Shown piece by piece: positions 6,555 through 13,430 of a stretch of 13,455 nucleotides of DNA. Made by a program: the position numbers and the translations under genes. The notes under the pieces were generated by a model. It was not told where the DNA came from. It made no database searches and was given only the letters and a program-made list of their open reading frames with translations. The first letter of the stretch is position 1; every line of letters starts with the position of its first letter. The DNA is taken from assembly GCA_905199755.1 (NCBI GenBank), contig CAJKHT010000075.1, forward strand, positions 1 to 13,455. The letters run 5' to 3'. Source of the DNA: an uncultured Eubacteriales bacterium (lineage in GTDB: Bacteria; Bacillota; Clostridia; UBA1381).

Positions 6555-8576
6555 ATGATAACCGTTGCGCGCACGGCGGGCTTTTGCTACGGTGTAAAGC
6601 GTGCCGTTGACAGTGTATACAGCGAAATTGAAAAAGGTACAAAGCTCGGAATAATCGGAGCATTGATACACAACAGACAGGTTACCGAGGATTTGGAAAA
6701 AAAAGGAGTATACTCATATAAAACTCCCGATGAAATCCTGGAGGACTGCACGGTTGTAATACGCGCTCACGGGGTGGGTAAAGATGTGTATGAAAAAGTA
6801 AGCCGCCGTCCTTTTATTGATTTGACATGCCCGTTTGTGGAAAAGATACATAAAATCGTCCGCGAGTATTATAATAAAGGGTATGAAATTGTGATTGTCG
6901 GCGACAAAAATCACCCGGAGGTAATCGGCATAAACGGGTGGTGTGATAACAGTGCGCAGATAATTTATGACGTAAATGAGCAAATAGACGAAAAAAAACG
7001 CGAAAAACCCATTTGTATTGTGGCACAAACCACAATAAATAAAGAAATTTTTGGTCAAATCGTACAAAATGCAAAAAAAACTTGCAAAAGTACCCTAATA
7101 TTTGATACAATATGTAGTGCGACAAAGAATAGGCAGACGGAAACGTATGAGCTTTCAAAGAAATCCGATTGCATGATTGTAATAGGAGGACGGGAAAGCT
7201 CGAATACGCAGAAGCTTTTTGAAATAGCAAAAGCGAATTGTCCCGAAGCTTATCATGTCGAAACATATGAGGAGATTCCTCAAAAAACATATAATAAAAT
7301 AGGTATTACGGCAGGGGCGTCGACGCCGGGCTGTATTATCGAGGAGGTAGTTAAGGCTATGAGTGAAAAATTACAGAATGAGGAGACTTTTGCAGAACTG
7401 TTTGAACAGTACGCATCAAAGACTCTCAATAACGGAGACATTGTTGACGGAACGGTTGTAGAGGTTCGCAATAATGAAGTCATCGTTGATTTGGGTGGCT
7501 TTAAGTATAACGGACAGCTTGCGGCTGACCAGCTGACAGATGATCCGTCACTTAAGCCGTCTGATGTTGTAAAAGAAGGCGATACAATCAGAGTTTACGT
7601 TGTAGGCGTAAATGACGGCGAGGGAAAAGTAGTTTTATCAAGAAAGAAATTGGTAGCTATGGAAAGCTGGAACAAAATCAAAGCGGCTTATGAATCCGAG
7701 GAAGTTCTTGAGGGCAAAATTATCAAGGCAGTAAAAGGAGGAGTAATCGCGCTGGCAGATGGTTCGCAGGTATTCATTCCCGCACGTCAGGCATCAGAAA
7801 GATTTGTACAAGACCTCCAGAGCCTGGTAGGTGAAACCGTTAAGTTTAAGATTATAGAGCTTGACGAGAGAAGAAAGAGAGTTATCGGTTCGGTAAGAGT
7901 TCTTCTCGAAGCTGCAAGAAAAGAAAAGGAAGAAAAGTTCTGGGCAGAAGCGGAAGTAGGCAAGAAGTACCAGGGTACAGTCAAGTCACTCACTTCATTC
8001 GGTGCGTTTGTTGACATCGGCGGTGTGGACGGTCTCGTTCACATAAGCGAGCTGTCATGGAACAAAATCAAGCATCCGTCGGAGATTGTAAATGTCGGCG
8101 ATGTGCTTGAGGTTTATATAAAGGATATGAACAAGGAAACACAGAAGATTTCTCTGGGCTACAAAAAGACAGAGGACGATCCGTGGGTTATCGCACAGAA
8201 TAAGATTAATGTCGGCGATGTTGTTAAGGCAAAGGTTGTACGCATGATGCCGTTCGGTGCATTTGCGGAAATTATCCCGAGCGTAGACGGTCTTATTCAT
8301 ATTTCACAGATTGCAGACAGAAGAATCGGCAAGCCCGAGGACGTGCTTACAATCGGTGAAGAAGTTGAAGCTAAGGTTACTGACGCTGACTGGGAAGCAA
8401 AGAAGATAAGCCTGAGCATAAGAGCGCTTATCGCTCCTCCGGTTGAAGAAGAAGCTCCCGTCGAGGAAGAAGCAGAGGAAGCTCCCGTTCAGGGTGAAAC
8501 TCTGGTTTATTCAACCGATCCCGAGGTTGAGGTTGACGAAACAATCGAGCTTGAACCCGAAGAGGATGCAGAGTAA
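6555..8576 (+). CDS. ispH: IspH (HMBPP reductase) fused to ribosomal protein S1
   Basis: A 673-residue fusion known from Clostridia. Residues 1 to about 268 are IspH, the [4Fe-4S] enzyme that makes IPP and DMAPP in the last step of the MEP pathway. The cluster cysteines are Cys11 (GFCYGV), Cys92 (TCPFV) and Cys187 (TICSAT); His39, His72, His120 and Glu122 (NHPEV) and the SSN motif (215-217) are present. Residues from about 294 carry four S1 RNA-binding domains, near 294-365, 384-450, 468-538 and 552-623. A very acidic tail follows, with two EEAPV units (633-644). The start has AGGGAGG at 6538-6544. Met269 (7359) at the junction has its own Shine-Dalgarno. A strong terminator follows the stop. 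Confidence 0.96.
   Translation: MITVARTAGFCYGVKRAVDSVYSEIEKGTKLGIIGALIHNRQVTEDLEKKGVYSYKTPDEILEDCTVVIRAHGVGKDVYEKVSRRPFIDLTCPFVEKIHKIVREYYNKGYEIVIVGDKNHPEVIGINGWCDNSAQIIYDVNEQIDEKKREKPICIVAQTTINKEIFGQIVQNAKKTCKSTLIFDTICSATKNRQTETYELSKKSDCMIVIGGRESSNTQKLFEIAKANCPEAYHVETYEEIPQKTYNKIGITAGASTPGCIIEEVVKAMSEKLQNEETFAELFEQYASKTLNNGDIVDGTVVEVRNNEVIVDLGGFKYNGQLAADQLTDDPSLKPSDVVKEGDTIRVYVVGVNDGEGKVVLSRKKLVAMESWNKIKAAYESEEVLEGKIIKAVKGGVIALADGSQVFIPARQASERFVQDLQSLVGETVKFKIIELDERRKRVIGSVRVLLEAARKEKEEKFWAEAEVGKKYQGTVKSLTSFGAFVDIGGVDGLVHISELSWNKIKHPSEIVNVGDVLEVYIKDMNKETQKISLGYKKTEDDPWVIAQNKINVGDVVKAKVVRMMPFGAFAEIIPSVDGLIHISQIADRRIGKPEDVLTIGEEVEAKVTDADWEAKKISLSIRALIAPPVEEEAPVEEEAEEAPVQGETLVYSTDPEVEVDETIELEPEEDAE
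7082..7111 (+). promoter_or_regulatory. Candidate internal promoter within ispH
   Basis: TTGCAA (7082-7087) and TACAAT (7106-7111) are 18 bp apart, in an AT-rich patch about 250 bp before the first codons of the S1 half. The -10 matches consensus at five of six positions, the -35 at four. It could give extra S1 transcript, but AT-rich coding DNA produces such matches by chance. Confidence 0.25.
7341..7361 (+). promoter_or_regulatory. Possible internal ribosome binding site and start for the S1 half
   Basis: GAGGAGG (7341-7347) stands 11 nt before an in-frame ATG (7359-7361, Met269) exactly at the junction of the IspH and S1 parts. Initiation there would yield a free S1 protein of 405 residues beginning MSEKLQNEETFAELFEQY, which looks like the N-terminus of a stand-alone clostridial S1. 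The motif also encodes residues EEV, so it may be coincidental. Confidence 0.4.
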
Positions 8577-8584
8577 TTGATTTT

Positions 8585-8632
8585 AAGAAGTATTGCAAAA
8601 GCATTTTTGCCGCTGCAATACTTCTTTTTTTT
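8585..8632 (+). terminator. Intrinsic terminator of the argJ...ispH-rpsA operon
   Basis: A perfect 11-bp stem, GAAGTATTGCA (8587-8597) with TGCAATACTTC (8614-8624), extendable by two A-T pairs, is followed by eight T (8625-8632). It begins nine bases after the ispH-rpsA stop codon. Confidence 0.92.
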
Positions 8633-8641
8633 GCACAGGTC

Positions 8642-8670
8642 TTTACTTTTCGGTGAAAAAAATGTATAAT
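8642..8670 (+). promoter_or_regulatory. Promoter of the murD-M42 operon
   Basis: A perfect TATAAT (8665-8670) has TTTACT (8642-8647) 17 bp upstream. It directly follows the preceding terminator and predicts a leader of roughly 40 nt before the murD ATG at 8719. Confidence 0.65.
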
Positions 8671-8718
8671 ATATTATATGTTGTAATTTTTATGCAATTT
8701 TGCGAAAGGATAATTAAT

Positions 8719-10086
8719 ATGACTAAACTTGAAGAATTTAAGCAAAATATAAAGGGAAAGAATGTTACCGTAATAGGAATAGGAATTTCAAATCTTCCGC
8801 TCATAAAATATCTCATCTCACTCGGAGCAAATGTAACGGCATGCGATAAGCATGACAAAGAGTGGCTGGGCGAAAAGTATGATGAATGTGAAAAGCTCGG
8901 TGTAAAATTTATGCTGGGGGATGATTATCTAGATAATATAACGGACAGCATTATATTTAAAACCCCGGGATTGCGTGCGGATGTACCGCAGCTTGAAAAC
9001 GCGCGCAAAAGAGGTGCTGTAATAACCTCTGAAATGGAAACATTTTTTGATATTTGCCCGTCGCATATAATTGCCGTTACCGGCAGCGACGGTAAAACAA
9101 CCACCACAACGCTCATTCATAAAATGATGACTATGGCAGGCTATAAAACATGGCTTGGCGGCAATATAGGAAATCCGCTGCTTGCCGATACGGATAAAAT
9201 GACCGAAAATGATTGGGTAATCCTTGAATTGTCATCATTTCAGCTGCATACGATGAAAAAATCGCCCGAAATAGGCGTAATAACAAATTTAAGTCCGAAT
9301 CATCTTGACTGGCACAAAAGCTATGAGGAATATATCGAGGCAAAAACAAACATATTCCTGCATATGTCAAGGGAAAACGTTATCGTGCTGAATGCGGATA
9401 ACCGTGACTGTGCGGCGCTGCTTCCGCTGGCACATGAAAAAGTGCGTATGTTCTCGCGTACAAAAAAGGCGGAAATATGGCTTGATGATGATACGATTTA
9501 CCGCGGAAACGAACCTGTACTCAATATACATGATATAAAAATCCCGGGCATGCATAATGTCGAAAACTATATGGCGGCAATTGCGGCGGTTGAGGGACTT
9601 GTAAGCGATGATGTGATAAAAAGCGTTGCAAAGGAATTCGGCGGTGTGGAACACAGGATTGAGCTTGTCAGGACGATTGACGGGGTAAGATATTACAACA
9701 GCTCGATTGACTCAAGCCCTAACAGAACAATAAATACTCTTAATGTTTTCGCGGAAAAGGTTATTATGATTGCCGGCGGAAAGGATAAAGGCATACCGTA
9801 TGATGCGGTAGGTCCTGCGATAGCGGATAAGGTAAAGCTGCTTATACTCATAGGTGCTACATCGGATAAAATATATGAGGCATTGAAAAAAACGGGCAGG
9901 GAAAGCGAAACGGAGGTTGTGTTTGCATCGTCGTATGAGGACGCGGTAAATACGGCTCACAGCCGTGCCGTATCGGGAGATGTTGTTTTGCTTTCGCCGG
10001 CAAGCACATCATTTGATTTATTCAGAAATTTTGAGGAACGCGGAAATTTATTTAAAAAGCTTGTAAATGAATTAGGGGAAAATTAA
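8719..10086 (+). CDS. murD: UDP-N-acetylmuramoyl-L-alanine--D-glutamate ligase
   Basis: Cytosolic ATP-dependent ligase adding D-glutamate to UDP-MurNAc-L-Ala in peptidoglycan precursor synthesis. The protein has 455 residues and three domains: an N-terminal nucleotide-binding fold (VTVIGIGISN, 16-25), a central ATPase with P-loop GSDGKTT (122-128) and the candidate carbamylated lysine Lys209 in EAKTNIF, and a C-terminal domain with GMHNVEN (277-283), YYNSSIDSSPNRT (325-337) and LSPASTSFDLFRNFEERG (425-442). The block around 328-337 is the clostridial variant of the DSKATN motif of E. coli. The start at 8719 is set by AAAGGA (8704-8709); the frame extends upstream to 8593, but that stretch runs through the promoter and terminator and does not look like protein. 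Its stop overlaps the next gene's ATG by one base. Confidence 0.95.
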   Translation: MTKLEEFKQNIKGKNVTVIGIGISNLPLIKYLISLGANVTACDKHDKEWLGEKYDECEKLGVKFMLGDDYLDNITDSIIFKTPGLRADVPQLENARKRGAVITSEMETFFDICPSHIIAVTGSDGKTTTTTLIHKMMTMAGYKTWLGGNIGNPLLADTDKMTENDWVILELSSFQLHTMKKSPEIGVITNLSPNHLDWHKSYEEYIEAKTNIFLHMSRENVIVLNADNRDCAALLPLAHEKVRMFSRTKKAEIWLDDDTIYRGNEPVLNIHDIKIPGMHNVENYMAAIAAVEGLVSDDVIKSVAKEFGGVEHRIELVRTIDGVRYYNSSIDSSPNRTINTLNVFAEKVIMIAGGKDKGIPYDAVGPAIADKVKLLILIGATSDKIYEALKKTGRESETEVVFASSYEDAVNTAHSRAVSGDVVLLSPASTSFDLFRNFEERGNLFKKLVNELGEN

Positions 10087-11114
10087 TGCGCAGTTTAATT
10101 AAAAAGCTAAGTGATTTAAGAGGAATATCGGGCTTTGAATACCGCCTTAACGGCGAGATTGCAAAGCTGTTTGAAAAATATTCCGATGAAGTCGTAATTG
10201 ACAGTCTCGGGAGCGTTACAGCCGTTAAAAAATGCGGAAAGAAAAATGCTCCGTCAATAATGATAGAGGCACATTGCGATGAAATAGGACTTATGGTTAC
10301 TTCGGTGACGGAGGACGGGTTTCTGACATTTGCCAATATAGGCGGAGTGGATAACAGGATATTGCCGTCGCTTGAAGTTACCGTTCACGGGAAAAAGGAT
10401 ATTTGGGGTGTTATCGGAATAAAGCCGGATTACCTCAATGAAGCCGGAAAAAGTGTTAAAATCAAGGATATGGCAATAGATACGGGTCTGAGCGCCGAAG
10501 AAGTCAGAGAACTTGTATCGGTGGGAGACAGCGTAACCGTTGCACAGTCTGTCGGAAAGCTCGGAAACCGGCAGTGGAGCGGAAAAACTCTTGATGACCG
10601 CGCCTCCGTTGCCGCCTTGATAACCGTCATGAAAAATCTTCAGAAGGAAAAGCTTTGTGCGGACGTTTATGCGGTTGCCGCCGTTCAGGAGGAGGTCGGC
10701 TGCCGCGGAGGAAAAACCACGTCATACGGTATAAATCCCGATATGGCGGTGGCAATTGACGTAACACACGGAATAACCCCGGATAACTCGGAGAATGCGT
10801 TTGAGACAGGCTGCGGAGCGGTTATTTCGGCAGGCCCCAATCTGCATTCGAAGCTGACGGCGCGCCTGATAGATACCGCAAAGAAATACGGCATAAAAAC
10901 AGAGATTGATGTTGACGGCGGAAATACGGGTACCGATGCATGGGAAATACAGGTTTCGGGAAACGGAATCCCGACAGCACTGCTCTCAATTCCGCTTAAA
11001 TATATGCATACCTCTGTAGAAACTCTTGCGGTGTCCGATGTCGAGGCGGTTTCGGAACTGCTTACGGATTTTGTAAAGGATATTAAGGGGGATATGCAAT
11101 GGCTGAGCTTATAA
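10086..11114 (+). CDS. M42-family metallo-aminopeptidase, paralogue 1 (active-site set intact)
   Basis: Member of the M42 family (glutamyl aminopeptidase / FrvX / deblocking aminopeptidase; often mislabelled endoglucanase M), di-metal enzymes that trim peptides in the cytosol and commonly form 12-subunit tetrahedral particles. At 342 residues the length is normal. Expected metal and catalytic residues are present: His63 and Asp65 in EAHCDEIG, Asp170 in KTLDDR, Glu202 and Glu203 in QEEVGCRGG, Asp225 in AIDVTHG and His308 in KYMHTSVE; GGNTGTDA (278-285) is also kept. The small beta-barrel dimerisation domain lies between about 73 and 160. ATG 10086 overlaps the murD stop by one base (TAATG), so translation is probably coupled. 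Substrate preference cannot be told. Confidence 0.92.
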   Translation: MRSLIKKLSDLRGISGFEYRLNGEIAKLFEKYSDEVVIDSLGSVTAVKKCGKKNAPSIMIEAHCDEIGLMVTSVTEDGFLTFANIGGVDNRILPSLEVTVHGKKDIWGVIGIKPDYLNEAGKSVKIKDMAIDTGLSAEEVRELVSVGDSVTVAQSVGKLGNRQWSGKTLDDRASVAALITVMKNLQKEKLCADVYAVAAVQEEVGCRGGKTTSYGINPDMAVAIDVTHGITPDNSENAFETGCGAVISAGPNLHSKLTARLIDTAKKYGIKTEIDVDGGNTGTDAWEIQVSGNGIPTALLSIPLKYMHTSVETLAVSDVEAVSELLTDFVKDIKGDMQWLSL

Positions 11115-12118
11115 AGGATTTGTGCCGCATTAACGGAGTGAGCGGAAATGAGGGTGATGTCAGAAAGTATATCATCAGCAAGATAAAGGACAAAATGAGC
11201 GATATAACCGTTGATTCCATGGGAAATGTTATTGCCTTAAAAAAGGGCAGGAAAAGCGGCAAAAAAATTATGCTCGTGTCTAATATGGACGAACCGGGAT
11301 TTATCGTGTCGGGTGTAACCGATAAAGGTTATCTTAAAATTAAAAATGTGGGGAGCATAGACAGCCGTGTCATTATATCAAAAAAGGTTGTTATAGGCAG
11401 CGGAGTTAAGGGCATAATCGGAATGAAAGCAATTCATCTGCAAAAGAAAAGCGAACGTGAAAATACGGTTGCGACAGAGGACTTGTTTGTTGATATAGGC
11501 GCTTCATCAAAGAAAAATGCACTGAAAAAGGTCAATCTCGGCGATTATGTGACTTTTGATACCGAATACCGCGAAACGGAGCGGCGTATATGTGCGAAAG
11601 CACTTGACAGAGCGGGCTGTGCGTGTCTTATCGATGCGGCTGATGCGGAATGTGAATACGATACGTATTTTGTGTTCAGCGCACAGAAAGAGATTGAGGC
11701 ACGCGGAGCAAGAGTAGCGGCGCACAGGATACAGCCGGATGTTGTCTTAACGGTGGGAACGGCTGAAACCGCGGACATGTACGGTGTCGATAAGGATAGG
11801 CACTGTGCCGAGTTGGGAAAGGGTGCGGTTATTGCCGATGCCGATAAAACGATGCTTGCCGATAAAAGGCTGACGGAATTTTTGAAAAAGCTTGCCCAAA
11901 ATAACGGTATCTGCATACAGGAATCAAAGGGAATCGAGAATAAATCTGTCGGCGGTGCGGTGCAGACTGCGGCAAACGGTGCTGCGGTGTGCGGCATAAG
12001 CATACCCTGCAGATATTCTCATACTCCGGTATGCATGGCGGACAAGTATGATATTGAGCAGGCAAAAAAGCTTGTGAAAGCATTTTCAGAGAGGGTTGCG
12101 GATATATGGAATTATTAA
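11099..12118 (+). CDS. Degenerate M42-family paralogue 2, probable pseudoenzyme
   Basis: The fold is clearly M42 (339 residues; opening LIKDLCRINGVSGNEGDVRKYI and ending CRYSHTPV as in active relatives), but the catalytic set is broken. The metal His is Asn62 (SNMDEPG instead of AHMDEIG), the catalytic Glu is Lys197 (SAQKEIEARG instead of SQEEVGLRG), and the Asp ligand aligns with Gly220 (LTVGTAETAD). One residue is missing after Asp170 (KALDRAG against KALDNRTG), and the GTDA block is lost. Asp64, Asp170, Glu198 and His308 remain. It has ten cysteines against five in each neighbour. The frame is uninterrupted, AAGGGGG (11085-11091) is well placed, and it overlaps paralogue 1 by 16 nt and paralogue 3 by 13 nt. 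A structural or regulatory subunit is inferred; loss of activity is predicted, not shown. Confidence 0.88.
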   Translation: MAELIKDLCRINGVSGNEGDVRKYIISKIKDKMSDITVDSMGNVIALKKGRKSGKKIMLVSNMDEPGFIVSGVTDKGYLKIKNVGSIDSRVIISKKVVIGSGVKGIIGMKAIHLQKKSERENTVATEDLFVDIGASSKKNALKKVNLGDYVTFDTEYRETERRICAKALDRAGCACLIDAADAECEYDTYFVFSAQKEIEARGARVAAHRIQPDVVLTVGTAETADMYGVDKDRHCAELGKGAVIADADKTMLADKRLTEFLKKLAQNNGICIQESKGIENKSVGGAVQTAANGAAVCGISIPCRYSHTPVCMADKYDIEQAKKLVKAFSERVADIWNY

Positions 12119-13089
12119 AAAAACTGACACAGACTGACGGTGCATCGGGAAACGAGGGCGCAGTGTGTGCAATTATAAAAAATGAAATTGAAAAATATTG
12201 CGATGAGCTTTATACCGATGCTATGGGCAATCTGATTGCACACATAAGCGGAAAAGGTAAAAAGGTTATGTTTGCGGCACATATGGACGAAATCGGAATT
12301 ATTGTAACCGCGGCGGACGAAAACGGATTTCTGCGGTTCAGAAATATAGGCGGATTGTATGTGAAGCAGCTTGTCGGCAGACGTGTGCGCTTTGACGGCG
12401 GACTTGTCGGAGTTATCGGAAGCGAGGAAGAGGAATTTAATAAAAAACCCTCGTTTGATAAGCTTTATATTGACATCGGCGCAGAGAATGCGGAGGACGC
12501 GAAAAAACATGTAAATATCGGTGATACGGCGGTATTTACCGGCGAATGGTACGAACGCGGCAAGCTGATGATTTCCAAGGCATTGGATAACCGTACAGGC
12601 TGCTATATGCTGATAAAGGCAATTCAGTCGGTTAAAAACAGTGAAAACGATTTGTATTTTGTGTTCACATCGCAGGAGGAGGTAGGACTCAGAGGTTCAA
12701 AAACGGCAGCGTTTTCGATAAATCCCGATTATGCCGCTGCAGTTGATGTGACCGATACGGGGGATACTCCGAAAGCGCCTGTTATGGAGGTTAAGCTCGG
12801 CGGCGGAGCTGCAATAAAGGTTATGGACCGTTCCGTAATGTGTGATGCGGACGTGCGCGTGAAAATGATTGAAACGGCAAAAAAACATAACATACCGTAT
12901 CAGCTTGAAATTATGACAGACGGCGGCACGGACGCAGGTGCAATTCATCTTACCCGTGCAGGTGTTAAAACGGGAGGTATATCCTTGCCCGTGAGGTATG
13001 TACATTCGCCGTCCGAGGCAGCGGATAAAGAGGATTTGAAAGCATGTATCAGCCTTATAACGGCATTGGCACAGGAAAAATGGGATTAA
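12106..13089 (+). CDS. M42-family metallo-aminopeptidase, paralogue 3 (active-site set intact)
   Basis: Third tandem M42 peptidase, 327 residues. The full set is visible: His59 and Asp61 in AAHMDEIG, Asp161 in KALDNRTG, Glu191 and Glu192 in SQEEVGLRG, Asp214 in AVDVTDTG and His300 in RYVHSPSE, with DGGTDA (272-277). By eye it is closer to paralogue 2 than to paralogue 1 in the opening SGNEG motif and the YIDIGAENAEDAKKHVNIGD-like segment, which suggests 2 and 3 come from a duplication after which 2 decayed. GAGAGGG (12090-12095) lies 10 nt before the ATG, and the first bases overlap paralogue 2. It is the last gene of the murD operon; no U-tract terminator follows closely. Confidence 0.92.
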   Translation: MELLKKLTQTDGASGNEGAVCAIIKNEIEKYCDELYTDAMGNLIAHISGKGKKVMFAAHMDEIGIIVTAADENGFLRFRNIGGLYVKQLVGRRVRFDGGLVGVIGSEEEEFNKKPSFDKLYIDIGAENAEDAKKHVNIGDTAVFTGEWYERGKLMISKALDNRTGCYMLIKAIQSVKNSENDLYFVFTSQEEVGLRGSKTAAFSINPDYAAAVDVTDTGDTPKAPVMEVKLGGGAAIKVMDRSVMCDADVRVKMIETAKKHNIPYQLEIMTDGGTDAGAIHLTRAGVKTGGISLPVRYVHSPSEAADKEDLKACISLITALAQEKWD

Positions 13090-13152
13090 GCGGCTGTTTA
13101 AAAGGCACAGATATTTTAAAGTGACGGCATTTTGCCCTAAAAAGTATTCGGG

Positions 13153-13180
13153 GTGAAATTAACGCAAATGCAGATTTCAC
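13153..13180. repeat. Short inverted repeat after the M42 cluster
   Basis: GTGAAAT (13153-13159) and ATTTCAC (13174-13180) form a 7-bp stem with a 14-nt loop, followed by TCTGTTTTG. It could act as a weak terminator on the plus strand, but the stem is AT-rich and the T-run is short and interrupted. Confidence 0.3.
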
Positions 13181-13194
13181 TCTGTTTTGAGCAT

Positions 13195-13240
13195 GAAACG
13201 CACCGCTCGGAGTACGTTTGTACGCCGAGCGGTGCGTTTC
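13195..13240. terminator. Very stable hairpin downstream of the M42 cluster, without a U-tract
   Basis: GAAACGCACCGCTCGG (13195-13210) pairs perfectly over 16 bp with CCGAGCGGTGCGTTTC (13225-13240). The loop contains a further GTAC/GTAC pairing (13212-13215 with 13220-13223). Its place about 105 nt after the last gene suits transcription termination or 3'-end protection, yet neither side has a run of T, unlike the terminator at 8585-8632. It could instead be a Rho-dependent, RNA-stabilising or repeat-derived element. Confidence 0.5.
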
Positions 13241-13276
13241 GTACATTCTACATGCTGTGCTATAACCATATATTAC

Positions 13277-13354
13277 AAAAATATTACAAAAAAATATCAA
13301 AAAAAATACAAATGCAACCGTGCTATTGAATAACGGGTGTAGATGTTATATAAT
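13277..13354 (+). promoter_or_regulatory. Promoter with phased A-tracts upstream, facing out of the window
   Basis: TTGAAT (13326-13331) and a perfect TATAAT (13349-13354) are 17 bp apart. Upstream are three A-tracts (13277-13281, 13288-13294, 13299-13306) with centres about 12 bp apart, near the helical repeat, a pattern expected to bend DNA and to serve as an UP element. Transcription would begin near 13361 and read off the right edge. Confidence 0.65.
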
Positions 13355-13360
13355 CAACTT

Positions 13361-13430
13361 ATATTTAGTACCAGCTACTTAACAGACACAATAGCTGTAG
13401 TTTTTAATCTTTACAAAAATTTGGAAGCAT
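13361..13430 (+). other. Possible 5' leader with a small hairpin
   Basis: Downstream of the promoter, CAGCTA (13372-13377) can pair with TAGCTG (13392-13397), and five T follow at 13401-13405. This looks like a weak attenuator-type hairpin. No known riboswitch class was recognised, and the leader may be longer than the window shows. Confidence 0.3.

Noticed and set aside
8430..8576. Acidic repeat tail of S1 as a sign of frameshift or recent insertion
   Set aside because: The tail is in frame, ends normally before the terminator, and acidic C-terminal extensions are common in S1 proteins.
8593..8718. N-terminal extension of murD by 42 codons
   Set aside because: The extension starts inside the terminator, crosses the promoter and encodes low-complexity hydrophobic sequence; AAAGGA before 8719 and the family's usual N-terminus support the shorter form.
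13055..13300. Minus-strand 81-codon frame over the region after the M42 cluster
   Set aside because: It spans the large hairpin, has no ribosome binding site and overlaps the end of paralogue 3 in antisense; no recognisable protein.
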